64,000 bases of DNA, taken from positions 314,959,986 to 315,023,985 of the forward strand of contig CM068367.1 of assembly GCA_034769895.1 (NCBI GenBank). Direction: 5' to 3'. Made by a program: the position numbers and the translations under genes. Origin of the DNA: Magicicada septendecula (lineage: Eukaryota; Arthropoda; Insecta; Hemiptera; Cicadidae). Below, piece after piece: positions 46,615 through 57,370 of the stretch (position 1 is the first letter of the stretch; each line of letters starts with the position of its first letter). The notes beneath the pieces were generated by a model. It did no database searches. It had not been told where the DNA came from and worked only from the letters and a program-made list of their open reading frames with translations.

Positions 46615-46693
46615 ATCAAACGCCACCTCAACAACGCACAGACTACAACACAACAAAGTGACAAATTCAATCAGAAACAGATGATTCACATAG
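46615..46693 (+). pseudogene. Duplicated short exon unit B (79 nt)
   Basis: Same acceptor and donor as the preceding unit. Reads IKRHLNNAQTTTQQSDKFNQ in the frame that is open; the five-base length difference changes the phase relative to unit A. The downstream intron has a longer (AAT)n tract (about 46698-46733). Confidence 0.5.
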
Positions 46694-46703
46694 GTAAGAT
46701 AAC

Positions 46704-46738
<35 letters not shown>

Positions 46739-46817
46739 CAAATAAATCATTTAAAGAATACATATATTTTTGTAAGACTATTTGGTTTTTAATTTCAATT
46801 ACAGTATTTGGTTTCAG

Positions 46818-46973
46818 ATCAAATGCCACCTCAATGACTCACACAGTACAACACCAAGAAATCAGAAACAATCCAAGACTACAAGTATCAGAAACCCAAT
46901 GCAAAATTATTAATATTAAGGAGACCACTGGTACAAAAATTATCTTTGGTGATGCCCTCTATCATAATTATTG
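46818..46973 (+). pseudogene. Terminal exon with conserved C-terminal motif
   Basis: Acceptor GTATTTGGTTTCAG ends at 46817. One frame (second phase) is open from the acceptor for about 52 codons to TAA near 46981: it includes SNATSMTHTVQHQEIRNNPR and INIKETTGTKIIFGD, followed by YHNYCDP and the stop. The motif INIKETTG-K-IFGD is conserved with the exon at 45009, which suggests past protein-level constraint. The upstream units do not join it in a single open phase. Confidence 0.5.
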
Positions 46974-47007
46974 TGACCCCTAATTTTCTTGATATTACCA
47001 TCTAAAT

Positions 47008-47130
47008 TATGTCCCAAGGAAACCAAAAGACACATTTGCCTGTTTTTGAAACCATCTTTTAGGCTGTTTCCAAAAATGGAAACACAATGACAAATTCCTG
47101 TGTGAAGTCTGCTATACAGTGGCTTCATGA
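47008..47130 (+). pseudogene. Degenerate copy of the basic tail of the repeat protein
   Basis: Translation gives PRKPKDTFACF, stop, NHLLGCFQKWKHNDKF, comparable with RKPKGIFTRLCKCLPHPFQKLINKF at the end of the exon at 45607. Another decayed family member. Confidence 0.4.
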
Positions 47131-47560
47131 TTGTTTTGTACGTTTTGTTCTACGGAAACTGTACTGAAAGTACTAAGTTTCTAACAAAATTCTAATTAAA
47201 AACTTTAAGTAAATTTTAATTAAAATGACAAATTTTATCCATTAAAAATTTAATAGTACGTTACTCTCATTATTTTTTTTATAAATCTACATTCATTTGA
47301 AAATTAGTAAATGATATTTCCTTATTGCTGCGACCTGGACCTCTGCTTCCTGTGGCAATGCCCACAGGCAATAAGGAAAACAAATTACAAGTACATTCTG
47401 GACTTCCATTATTATGTAATATTAATTACTAACACAATGCTTTAATCTCTTGGAATTATTTATGGTTGTTCTCATGTGTTTAACAACACACCCTGAACTG
47501 TAAACTAAAATATCTTGTTCAGATTAACAAAGGATAAAGCGAACTGCCTAAAAACACGAC
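47131..47560. other. AT-rich non-coding DNA
   Basis: No supported feature. A small GC-richer patch near 47325-47375 (GACCTGGACCTCTGC, CCTGTGGCAATGCCCACAGG) contains a short hairpin. Confidence 0.5.
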
Positions 47561-47561
47561 T

Positions 47562-47683
47562 TACCAATAATGTCTCCAGCCTTGAGGATATCTGTGAGAA
47601 TATCCACTTCCCGTAAGTGGGAACTCTCACATATAACCTCCAGGCTAAGAATATTATTGGTAAGTTGTATTTTGAGTATCTTT
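47562..47683. repeat. Imperfect inverted repeat with splice donors on both ends
   Basis: Arms of about 55-58 bp: the left starts ACTTACCAATAAT and the right ends ATTATTGGTAAGT. Internal similarity includes CCAGCCTTGAGGATAT against its counterpart CCAGGCTAAG / ATAACCTCC. Each strand therefore ends in ATTATTG/GTAAGT, a good donor, as if one exon end had been duplicated head to head. Confidence 0.6.
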
Positions 47684-48506
47684 TTATTTCATTTCACTTT
47701 ATTCTTTGTTTAGTTTCAACAAGTTATTTTGTTTACAGATCAGGGTTTTGGAAGACAATCACTGATTCTGTGGTTGAAGCATTGTGTTTGTAATTAGTAT
47801 CTCATGATGGTCCAAGATATCACTCGTATTCAAGACTCAAAAAATTGTTAGTTTCACTGACCTCCGCCATTGGGAGGGGTGAATTTTTAATTTGGTTTCA
47901 AAAATATAAAACAATTTTTTTAAATAATTAAATTAAAAATATAAAATTAATTTAATTGATAAACTATTTTTATATTTGTCTAAATGAGAAATTATTAGTT
48001 TCATTATAATGTAGGCTGTTATAATGAATATCATCATAAGGCAGGCATTTTTGGCTTTGGTTTCTAAACAAAATTTTACTCTTCACACATTTACATACAT
48101 GTGTGAAACGTTCGGCTGAAATGTTAGTATTAATATAGATTTCTCCAAAATATTATTAATCTTGCAATGGGTTCTGTACAAGTAAACAAAGGACAATTAA
48201 ACAAAGGCGAGTGCTTAACTCAGGACTCATTTAGTCTATATGTTATAATAATATGTGAGCATAAGTGAAGTGTAGACATCTTTAACTAATACGGAACCTT
48301 CAATTTATTATCTTCACATAGCTTGTAACGGTGACAAATTGTACAACTTAGTTGAAGGGCAGTCAGGGTCATAACTGTTCACTATTAACATTTCCTATAT
48401 GTTACTGGCACTTCTCAAATGCTAGTCTGTTACAGTTTGACAATCTGCATTTCTCCTCTGTCATGATGTGTGATATTAAAACGTTTTTGGAGTATAGTTA
48501 TTACCA
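47684..48506. other. AT-rich non-coding DNA
   Basis: No gene recognised. A poor acceptor-like TTGTTTACAG at 47738 precedes ATCAGGGTTTTGG but no frame is sustained. Confidence 0.5.
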
Positions 48507-48514
48507 GTTCAAGC
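48507..48514. repeat. Target-site duplication GTTCAAGC (left) of the hAT element
   Basis: The octamer GTTCAAGC immediately precedes CAGTGGCGGCTCGT and recurs at 51330-51337 after the other terminus. Eight bases is the hAT norm. Confidence 0.93.
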
Positions 48515-51329
48515 CAGTGGCGGCTCGTCAGGTGACGCAGGTGAAGCGCTGCTTCACCTAAAATAACTGGTTCAGTGTGTTTTTTTTTACACAAAATTAT
48601 TTTCAATTTTGTGTTTAAAAATATTTTTTTAAATTAAATTTCGTCTGTATAATAATTAAAATAACATTTACACGCGATGGAAATAGGTTACAGAAGCTGG
48701 ACATCGCTGCGATCGTAAGCCTACTGGTGGCGGAAAGCGCCGAGACCGTAGAAGCAGCTTTCTGCAACTTGTATACTGCATCAGTTAATACGTCACTAAC
48801 ACTGCTTGGTTTATGACGGTTGCCATGACAACGTATAGCCGTACTCAGCGTTCCCCCACCCACGTGAAGCAGTGTCGTGTTGTTTCTAAGTTGTGTACGT
48901 ATACAGTGCTTTACCTATCCAGCGCGTTTGTTTTGTTCATTGTATTTGATCGTGTGTGAAGTTTTTACAGAATGATTCCTTCATATGACCCAGTATGTGT
49001 TTTATTAGAAACACCATTTTCAAGATGGAATAATGATGATAAGAAGAACTTTTAAGCTGTTAAAAACCTATGCCTATGTTGAAAGTAAATAAAGTTGCAA
49101 AAATAAAGGGCAAGGTGTACAATCGCAACTTTAAACAAAATTGGTATTCAACGTTCGAGTGGTTGTGTGGCAGTTATTATTTAAATAAACTTTTTTGTAT
49201 GCCCTGCTTAATTATTAGTGTTAAATCAAGTGCGTGGAATAAGAACGGCTTTGATGATTTCGGTAACGTTACTCGTGCTCTTTCCAAACATGAAGGTTCT
49301 TCTGAGCACATGCTTTGTGCATTGAGTTTTTCAAAACTAAAGAAAAATTTAAGTACTATCGAGGATGCTTTGAAGGAAAATTCTAGGTTGTATATTAAAC
49401 ACTTCAATGACAACGTTCGGTTTAACAGACATTTCATGCATCTTCCTATTCGTGCAGTTCTTTACTTGGGTAAACAAGAATTAGCATTTCGCGGTCACCA
49501 CGAAGAGTTATCATCTATTAATCGCGGAAATTTTAAAGAACTGCTAGAAACCTTCGTATCGATAAGCTCTGTAAATATTCAAGAACACTATAAAAAAATC
49601 TTACCCGTCTTTGCCGGCAATTCTAAGACTATTCGGAATGAAATAATTGACTGCATTTCACAATATATTGATGAGCACTTCGCAAAGGAAGTAGAAGATA
49701 GTACATTTTATTCAATTCAACGTTCGGCTTAACAGACAATGTCCACAAATCTCAATGTAGCATCATAATTAGATACGTTATTCCCGGAGGAAAGCTGGTG
49801 GAAAGATTTTTGGGATTTTATGATGTTAGTTCCAGTCGGACTGCCGACACACTGTTTCACGTTGTGTTATAGTCCCTCGAAAAATTTGACTATAAATCAA
49901 AACTTATTCCCCAGTGTTTTGATGGTCAGGGGAATTAAATTGTCTTCAGGCAAAAATCAAAGAAGTAGTGCCACAAACGGTTTTTGTTCACTGCATGGCG
50001 CATCGGTTGAATCTAGTGCTACAACAAAGCTGCAACATCATTTCGCAATGTCGGATTTTTTTGCAACTGTTAACGGTTTACCGTCTTTTTTCCACAGTTC
50101 TGCTAGGCGAACTTACGCAGTAGACACAGTCGTTGGAAGACGAATCCCTACTTCCGTTATTACGCGATGGAAGTCTAATTCCAAAATTGTGAATAGCCTA
50201 CTATATATAACGAATGGGATTCATTAAAAGAAGTATTCACTAAAATTGTGAACGATTCAAATTATGATCAAACATCAATTAGGCAGAGTGATGGCTTCTT
50301 AAATAAATTTAATGATTTTGAATTTAAGCTTTAGTTGTCGTTTTTAACGATATTTTTGGAGCCACGGATGCTCTCTTCCATGTGCTACAAAAGAATCATT
50401 TGACATTAATTTCTGTATCTCGCAAGTTAAAAATACGCAAACACTCATAAATAGCAAAAGAACTGATGATGCATTTATGAAAATTTTCGATTTAGCTGCT
50501 TCAAAAACAACAGTTCCAACTGAATACCATGAATGGCAGAAAAGAATTACACTCACATGAGATCAACTTTTTGAAAAATACAAAATTCTGTATTATGAAA
50601 TTTTAGATAACCTTTCAGTACAAATAGCCACACGTTTTAATGATATGGAAAAGCTTCAGTTTGTTACATTAATGGATACTTCAAAGTTCGTAACGTATTT
50701 TGAAAACTTTCCCACGGATGCATTAAGTAACTTAAAGGTGTGCTACCCTAATCTGTTTACCGATTTCCAAAGACTGAAAAACGAATTACAGCTTATTTAT
50801 GAGGATAAGCAATACAGACAAATGGAAACACTAAATTTTATGGAACTTTTAGCTGTCAACAGGAACATCTTTAAAGAAGCTTACAAACTGTTTTGTTTAA
50901 TAGTAACTATTCCATCCATAAGCGTTTCCGTAGAATGAAGTTTTTCTTGTTTAAAAAGAATAAAATCATACCTGCGCAATACAATGACAGAGGACAGACT
51001 TACTAACTTATCAAAAATTTCCATAGAAAAGGAACTGTTAAACGAATTAATTAATGTACAACCATTTTATGACGACATTATCGACAAGTTTGCATATTTG
51101 AAAGAGAGGAGAATTGATCTTGTGTTCAAGAAATAAAATGCAAGCCTGTAAGTACTTACTATTTTTAACTACTTTATTTGTAAATTTTATTAACATACTT
51201 TTCTTTTGTCTCCATATGTTATTCATGATTCCAAAACAGGAAGAAACATATTCACATAAATGATTGGGGGGGGGGGGGGACTGCCACCGGTTCTGCTTCA
51301 CCAATCCTCGAATCCACGAGCCGCTACTG
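48515..51329 (+). mobile_element. hAT DNA transposon, complete ends, dead transposase
   Basis: 2815 bp. Terminal inverted repeats CAGTGGCGGCTCGT (left) and CAGTAGCGGCTCGT (right, minus strand), each continuing to a GGTGAAGCnG-like word. The 8-bp duplication GTTCAAGC is exact. It carries one transposase on the plus strand. A 13-base G run at about 51268-51281 lies near the right end. Confidence 0.93.
48972..51136 (+). pseudogene. hAT transposase (zinc-finger MYM1-like group), broken
   Basis: Starts at about ATG 48972 (IPSYDPVCVLLETPF). The first long open frame (49070-49732) has a TTF-type zinc-finger region (WLCGSYYLNKLFCMPCL, then SKHEGSSEH) and a DUF4371-like segment (LAFRGHHEELSSINRGNF). 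A frame change follows; the RNase H-like core is recognisable as FLGFYDVSSSRTADTLFHVV near 49815 with the frame shifting again and several stops to 50340. The final frame (50645-51136) has the hAT dimerisation region (ETLNFMELLAVNRNIFKEAY, then SFSCLKRIKSYLRNTMTEDR after a TGA). It is related to proteins annotated as zinc finger MYM-type 1-like. At least three stops or shifts: not functional. Confidence 0.88.
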
Positions 51330-51337
51330 GTTCAAGC

Positions 51338-52260
51338 ACTGGTATTAAGCAAAACTGCACACATCTGACATCATTTAAACATGAAATCACACTCAAACAA
51401 TTCACATAAATGGCTTAAATTTGATTTTCCTCTTTACAATATACTTTACTCACACAGACTTTTCATCGTGGTAAATTACTTTCATGAAATTTCAAGAGCG
51501 CTTTAATGTCATAGAGTTCTGAAGCTTTGCATTTTACTTATATAACCTTCTAATATTCTATTTCCTGACTATTTATATTTTAATGGAATTTGTTTACCTG
51601 TAGTATGTTTTCTAGAAATTTTTAATTCTCTTTCTGAAGTACCGGTATCTGTAATTTTAATAATCAGATTCCAATTTTGACCATCTAAATGACACCCACT
51701 TTCACCTATGAAAAGTACAAAACACCATCGCATATAATGTGCACGAAAACAGTTTATTAATGTCTAGTAAACTTAACCTACACTAATTTTTAGTTTATCA
51801 TTTAGTAATAGTAAAAATTTTAATTTGTTTGTAAGAATTTAGTAATTAACATATTAAGAATATAGTTATTACTATATATTTCCTATTTATACATATGTTG
51901 ATTACAAACATTTTTCCATGTTTTGGGGGGTCTACCCCCCCCCCTGGTGCACCACTGAGTACGATAAATTAGTATGTTTGATATATGTACTTGTGAATAT
52001 CAATGGCAGGTTATGAATTGTATGTGTGTGGGGAATAAATTGCGAGACTGATAAATATTGAATTATTGGTTATGTGATGTGGAAAGACAATTGACAACTT
52101 GCCCTGACAAGCACTCCAAGAATTATCTAGAGTTATTATTATCATCTAAGAATTGTGTATGATAATTTCCAAATTTTAGTGGGTGTGATAATGTGTCCTT
52201 TCTCTAACTGAAGTCCTGAAATGATATAATTGGATAGAATGCGTAATTGTCACTAAACCA
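51338..52260. other. AT-rich non-coding DNA with a terminus-like patch
   Basis: No gene. At about 51925-51957 the sequence GGGGGGTCTACCCCCCC then CTGGTGCACCACTG resembles the right end of a hAT-like element (minus strand CAGTGGTGCACCAG). The partner end was not found. Confidence 0.4.
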
Positions 52261-52269
52261 AGCTGTAAC

Positions 52270-52630
52270 AATGTGGAGATTGGTGGCTTTATGAAGACAC
52301 TGCTCCAGCCCATGTTATCGCAACTCATTCAGACCTTTCTCACAAAACTCAGCTTTACACAGGTTCAGCAGTCCTACTTGTCAGACATGGTTCCGTGCAA
52401 CTTTTGACTCTTTCCAACACTCATGATGCCACTCACAGAAATAGATTTCAGTAGAGAAGAGATCAAAATAAATGCAACAAAGCCCCTGCTGAGTATTCCA
52501 TAAACACTACAAAAAAAAAAAAAATGTTTTCAACAGTGGAAGAATGCTGAGAGAAGTGTGTCAATACAGAAGGAGCCTACTTTGAAGAGAACGAGCTTTC
52601 AACTTATTCAGGTGACACACTTTTTTTGTG
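52270..52630 (+). pseudogene. Mariner transposase C-terminal relic
   Basis: Plus-strand frames give a heavily mutated mariner tail: FMKTLLQPMLSQLIQTFL, then DMVPCNF in place of the catalytic DLAPCDF-type motif, LFPTLMMPL, EEIKINATKPLLSIP, then EKCVNTEGAYFEEN after an A-run (52507-52520). The order is that of mariner transposases (catalytic third aspartate region, then the W..C....G.YFE ending). The key aspartate is lost. No termini found. Confidence 0.6.
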
Positions 52631-53694
52631 GTGTACGATCCGATACTTTTTGATACAGGTTTCTAGTATGTTTACACATAGGCCTAAATATAAACTTGTA
52701 AACATTAAACTATGACTACTAAGTGTTTTGAAACAGAAGTTATATAAAGTGAATACAGTAAATTCAATACTGACAGTACACACAAAACCTGATTATAGTC
52801 ATTATGCAATAATGAAAGGTACAAATGAAGATACAAGTTTAGTGTAAAGAATTAATTTTTTTATTGTCAAATCAATTACAATACACAAACATAGTAGCAT
52901 ATAACATTATTTAACTGTATATTGAACAGCACCATATATAAAATACAACCCTGGTATTACAAATACAAATCAGCTGACAAACTGATAGCTACGTGATGTG
53001 GCTCTGGACAAATCTTGAGACTGGAACAGATGTCTGGATTCATTGTTTCATTGTTCTTCCACTAGAGGGCGTTAGGATACAATATATCTGTTGGTAAAAT
53101 TAAATTTCCAAATTTGAGAACTTGAAATATTGACTGAGAAAGTTCCTTATAGGGGTAGGTGGATCTCGGGAACATGATTTTGAACCGTCAACATCAGTAG
53201 TCACATCTTCCTAGTTCTCACATACTATTGAAGTTGTACTAGGAGAGAGTTACATATGAAACTGATAAAAAAAACAAAAGCTGAATACAGTTAGCGAGTG
53301 TAATTACAAAATTAAAGCAAAACGTAGGTGTTGCATTGATGGACCGGAAGGTTAGGTTATGTTTCATGTACGTAATCACCTAATTTCACATTATTTGTTT
53401 TTAACATAATACTAAACCAATAATAATGTTTTTTTACTAATCTAGTACTTTAAGAAGTTACACTGAAACAACACGAGAGAGTGCTGTCATAGCTGATCTT
53501 ACGAAAAACGCAGGATTAGTGAAGTTATATTGTACACAGCCTAAGCTAACAACAGCTTGCCAACCAAGCGTTGTTCTTCTCACCACTAGTAAACTTTATA
53601 CCTGACTAATTAAACTAACTATACTAGTTGGTAAATTTAAAACTAGTGTACTCGTTTTGTTACATAATTAGTTGGTGTAATGTATTTGTTCTCC
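52631..53694. other. AT-rich non-coding DNA
   Basis: No supported gene, RNA or repeat. The GC is slightly higher near 53040-53220 without coding potential. Confidence 0.5.
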
Positions 53695-53705
53695 ACACGC
53701 GCGCG

Positions 53706-53736
<31 letters not shown>

Positions 53737-53737
53737 A
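53695..53737. repeat. (CG)n(CA)n compound microsatellite
   Basis: A CG run followed directly by a CA run. Confidence 0.95.
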
Positions 53738-53739
53738 AT

Positions 53740-54110
53740 GATTTGTGTGTTTTACTTACTTGTTGGACAGTATGATACTGTGTAGTTTACACACATTGTG
53801 GGACTGACTGTATCAAGAGATGGCAAAACTAAAATCGCACTGCCATCTAAATTGTTGAATGGATATGTACTGAACAGTAAACTAAAGACAGAAATATACT
53901 CAAAATTATTAAATACCGGGCTGGTAGGTTGTGGTCGGTTGCTGTATAATCTCGACATCATCAGCAACGTTTCATATCCCACCCTTGGGGATCTTCTTCA
54001 GGCCGCAAAAGGTGACAGAGTGTTAAGAAACAGTTACGGCAGATCTTGGCCAAACAATACTCGACATCTTTTTGCAAGTAAGTGCAACAGCAGCCGGTAA
54101 CATGAGGTTA
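53740..54110 (-). mobile_element. Hammerhead-bearing terminal fragment (Penelope-like type)
   Basis: The plus-strand 100-codon open frame has no known domain. On the minus strand the segment contains a full hammerhead (53955-54012), which is the likely explanation. No reverse transcriptase adjoins it, so this would be a detached terminal repeat. Confidence 0.5.
53955..54012 (-). ncRNA. Type I hammerhead ribozyme motif
   Basis: Minus strand: stem I CGGC/GCTG (one G-U), core CTGAAGA (CUGANGA with N=A, 53995-54001), stem II ATCCC/GGGAT extended by an A-T pair past one mismatch, GAAA, then CGTT giving a two-pair stem III (AC/GT) with U at the cleavage position. All invariant positions are present. 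The same minimal stem III layout as at 10925 and 45475 suggests one ribozyme class. Confidence 0.7.
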
Positions 54111-54377
54111 CCTATATAACCATGGCCACCAGGTCTCAGCCAATCAAAGGGCCTGGATCTGATTGCATCTCAATAAGCTTGTTCAATACACTGTACCATA
54201 TCATACTGTAACGAGAACCCTATCGAACAGCCTCCCCCCCCCCCAGTCAAAGAGATGTAGCCTCAGTCAAGGTCATGCTCAAGTAGGTTCCCAAATCCTC
54301 TTGGGAGAACACTTGAATTACGCATTAAGTGGCGTGCAGTTAAGGTTGGAAAGATTCTAGAATACATGCGCTACGTA
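54111..54377. other. Non-coding DNA
   Basis: Moderate GC, no sustained coding frame, a C-run at 54233-54244. Nothing recognised. Confidence 0.45.
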
Positions 54378-54666
54378 TGTAAGGGACAGAGGTTGGCTTT
54401 GTGGATCAGTTGACAGTGAGCGATTTCCTTAGTAGTGAGCGATCGAGTGTTTGTAGAAGTAGCGTAGCGAAGTGTTGTTATAATTGGTGCGGAATTCTTT
54501 ATAATTGATATTATTATTGCTTGTGGACAAATTTAAGTTGAATTATTGTACAAGTTGATTATGAATTGTAATTTGTGATAAATTAAAGCTGGTGATTAGT
54601 GACTTCATTGGTGTCAGTATTTGTTTTTCACTCTACCTTACGATGATCAGTTACACAGTCATAACA
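54378..54666 (+). repeat. Probable small LTR (about 289 bp)
   Basis: Bounded by TGTAAGGGACAG and CAGTCATAACA (TG...CA). It is followed by GTGGGTCAGGAGTGGGAC, which has the look of a primer-binding region, and, after an inserted mariner, by a gag-like start codon about 90 bp on. No second LTR was found. Confidence 0.45.
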
Positions 54667-54818
54667 GTGGGTCAGGAGTGGGACAGAACCATTAACAGTG
54701 GAAACAGTGGACACCTTATACGAGGTGTGTCCGGAAAGTAAAGATACAAAGGTCGTAATTGGTCTAAAAATATTTATTTACAAATCATTAACTGACAGTT
54801 ACGTAAATACATATATCT

Positions 54819-55075
54819 TTATTTCTCTACATAATTACCGCCATTATCCAAGCACCTATTAAGTCTGAGAACCAGCTTTTGTATCCCCGTGTCATAGAAG
54901 TCTGCCGCCAACCCTTTGAACCATGTCATGACCTCTTCTTTTACCTCGTCATCGTCATCGAACTTTTTTCCGGCCAGATATTGTTTCAGGTGAAGGAACA
55001 AGTGAAAATCACTGGGCGCGAGGTCCGGGCTATGCGGCGGGTGATCCAAAACATCTCATTTCCAACTGCACGCGT
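54819..55075 (-). pseudogene. Mariner transposase C-terminus, left copy
   Basis: From the palindrome centre outward on the minus strand: VLDHPPHSPDLAPSDFHLFL, then KFDDDDEVKEEVMTWFKG, ending CLDNGGNYVEK and a stop. Contains only the third catalytic aspartate (PSDFH). It differs from the right copy by a few residues (LVLRL against LVPRL). Confidence 0.85.
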
Positions 55076-55086
55076 GACCTCTGCGC

Positions 55087-55343
55087 TGCTCGGCAGTTGG
55101 AAATGCGATGTTTTGGATCACCCGCCGCATAGCCTGGACCTCGCGCCCAGTGATTTTCACTTGTTCCTTCACCTGAAACAATATCTGGCCGGAAAAAAGT
55201 TCGATGACGATGACGAGGTAAAAGAAGAGGTCATGACATGGTTCAAAGGGTTGGCGGCAGACTTCTATGACACGGGGATACAAAAGCTGGTTCCCAGACT
55301 TAATAGGTGCTTGGATAGTGGCAGTAATTATGTAGAGAAATAA
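55087..55343 (+). pseudogene. Mariner transposase C-terminus, right copy
   Basis: Plus-strand mirror of the left copy: VLDHPPHSLDLAPSDFHLFL with SPD changed to SLD, ending CLDSGSNYVEK and a stop. Only the last third of the protein is present. Confidence 0.85.
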
Positions 55344-55478
55344 AGATATATGTATTTACGTAACTGTCAGTTAATGATTTGTAAATAAATATTTTTAGAC
55401 CAATTACGACCTTTGTATCTTTACTTTCCGGACACGCCTCGTACAAGACTAGTGCAATTTGTAATTAATTTGTAAACA

Positions 55479-55673
55479 ATGGATGCCAGTCAGATGATAG
55501 AAGCATTACGAGCAATACTACGGCAAACACAAGACCATCAAAAAGAAGAACAAAGACAGGAAAGAGAAGAAACAGAGAAAAGGCACCAATGGGAAGCAGA
55601 AGAAGCAGTAAGTGTGATGAAAAACATAAGCGTGAAAATGAAACACCAGAGAGAGGCAAAAAGAAGAATTTAG
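55479..55673 (+). pseudogene. Gag-like N-terminal fragment of an LTR element
   Basis: ATG at 55479, 64 codons: MDASQMIEALRAILRQTQDH, then a Q/E/K-rich coiled-coil-like stretch. This is the style of gag starts in many insect LTR retrotransposons, but no conserved domain is reached. Position about 90 bp (mariner removed) after the probable LTR supports this. It could also be an unrelated coiled-coil frame. Confidence 0.4.
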
Positions 55674-55694
55674 TCGTCAAGCAGACGACGTTAC

Positions 55695-56420
55695 GGCGTT
55701 TGTACAAGAGGATAACACTGAATATAATATTGTAGTTCATGCTGATCGAAGAGCGAATAATACTGAGCACTGGGGTCACTATAACGCACATACAGTGAAT
55801 GAAGTTGTGGTAGTTACAGTTAATAAAGACTATGAAGAAAAGGATATTGTAATCACTCTAGGAATGACAAATTACATTGTATTCCAGAAACAAACTGTGT
55901 TTACAGTACTTTGTAATACTCTTTAATGTTATGTTAAGGAGAAGATGATTATCTAAGGAATAAGAGAGTCTAATACTGGAAGAGAAACAAATAAGAAATT
56001 TCAGCTTTACAATTTTATTCGTGTAGGCTCACCATTAGAAAAGATAAATATAATCATTTGATTTATTTCAAACAACTGTTGAATCAGTATATTGTAGGCA
56101 TGTATGCAAAAATAGAAATGGAAAGATTCATATTCTGTTGTACCAAGCAAATAAAGTTAAGAGCTCAAAATTACATACCTTTTCAAGACACGTTAAGAAA
56201 TGAAGGCATTGAGGACTTAGGCTGTTTGGTTATTCTTCTGTTGAGCTTTACTTGTGGACTGCAATGTATGCATGAAGGAGCTCAAGATGCTTTTTGCTAT
56301 GTTCATAAGTATTCCTGTCTTGATTTATTTATAATGTTCATACAAATCCTAAATGGAAAGAGATTTTTCAGGAATTACATCAGTGTCATTCATCTCAAGA
56401 TCAAAACGACTTAGTAGTAT
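55695..56420 (+). pseudogene. Helitron Rep/helicase N-terminal region, frameshifted relic
   Basis: Plus-strand frames show the Helitron N-terminal domain in order: NIVVHADRRANNTEHWGHYN, NEVVVVTVNKDYEEKDIV, ETNKKFQLYNF, LLNQYIVGMYAKIEMERF, CMHEGAQDAFCYVHKYSCLD, then in another frame NPKWKEIFQELHQ. The HEGAQDA and CxNPKWKEI segments precede the Rep nuclease in Helitrons. The Rep HxH and tyrosine motifs are not present. At least three shifts or stops. Distinct from the helicase at 59400, which belongs to another Helitron copy. Confidence 0.78.
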
Positions 56421-56700
56421 GAGTGTTTCATTTTAAATTGAAAAAAAATTAATGAATCTCTTAGTACTGCTCACTGTGTATTAAATGTATACATATACAA
56501 TTAAAATACATATTAAAAATCAAATATTTGTGTGCAAAGCCGCAGATAACAGCTAGTTAAATAATAAAATATGTGTCATACCAACTCAATTACTTTAAGG
56601 AATCCTTCTAATCTTTGTAGAGATTACTAATCACTAATCTCAGTGATCATTTTACTCAACATCTGCTTGGAAATTATAATTATTAACTCCTAGTTATTAT
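56421..56700. other. AT-rich non-coding DNA
   Basis: No supported feature. Confidence 0.5.
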
Positions 56701-57116
56701 AACTTCTCCCAGTCAGAAGGAAATATACCATGACACTCAGTATCTCATCAAACACTTTTCTCGTAGAGGTGTTTTTCTTAATGTCAACAAATTATTATAG
56801 GTTTCAGGGCCAATCCTAAAGAATTATGCCAGACTCCTCCTTGTTCATTGCATAGTTCGTCTAACAGCCTGAAAAAATTTATGTTACAACTTTCTCTTTT
56901 AAATTTCTCCCAGTTACAAGGAATTTTAACATGACACTCAGTATCTCATCAAAAACTTTTCTCGTAGAGATGCTTTTCTGTTTCTTTCTTTTTATGCATC
57001 GTGAAGCATTACTAATGTCAACAACAAATTACTATAGGTTTCAGGGCCCATCCTCAAGAATTATGCCCCCTTGTTCATCACATAGTTCCTCTAACAGCCT
57101 AAGAAAATTCATGTGA
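56701..57116. repeat. ~200-bp tandem duplication
   Basis: Two diverged copies (about 56701-56884 and 56901-57116) share TTCTCCCAGT, ATGACACTCAGTATCTCATC, TTTTCTCGTAGAG, TAATGTCAACAA and TAGGTTTCAGGGCC in order. The second has a short insertion (TTTCTTTCTTTTTATGCATC). Not coding. Confidence 0.8.
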
Positions 57117-57370
57117 CTTTGTATCTTTAAAGCCATTCCCTGGACCACATCAATCTTCAACCGCTAAGATCCATTTATTTTGACATTTCAAAAATGAAAA
57201 CAGCAATTGACCACAGGATTATTAGCTCCATGGCAGGGTGTATGAAGCTGGGGAGGGGGAGTTTTTGAGGGGGTTACACCTCCCCATTTGATAGGACACC
57301 TATAAGGCCTTGGTGACCTTATAAAATCTGTAGGCAGGCAATTATAGGCTTATCGCTAACTGCTGTGATA

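Larger units (their letters stand above)
54721..55441. mobile_element. Palindromic mariner: two inverted transposase C-terminal halves
   Basis: Both ends carry the same inverted terminus CGAGGTGTGTCCGGAAAG (one base variant), flanked by TA. Each half is the 3' part of a mariner, with transposase tail HSPDLAPSDFHLFLHLKQY (third catalytic aspartate), EVKEEVMTWFKGLAADFY and CLDNGGNYVEK or CLDSGSNYVEK. The left half is on the minus strand, the right half on the plus strand, meeting near 55070 around a short unpaired GCACGCGTGACCTCTGCG region. The arms of about 340 bp are almost identical. The N-terminal halves are missing. Confidence 0.9.

Noticed and set aside
48085-48135. Stem CACACAT/ATGTGTG followed by AAACGTTCGG as another hammerhead
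   Set aside because: The stem and an AAACG-like tail are present, but there is no CUGANGA core at the required position.
55465-55791. 108-codon minus-strand open frame with hydrophobic runs
   Set aside because: It is the complement of the gag-like coiled-coil frame and the Helitron relic; hydrophobic runs are the mirror of Q/E/K-rich codons.
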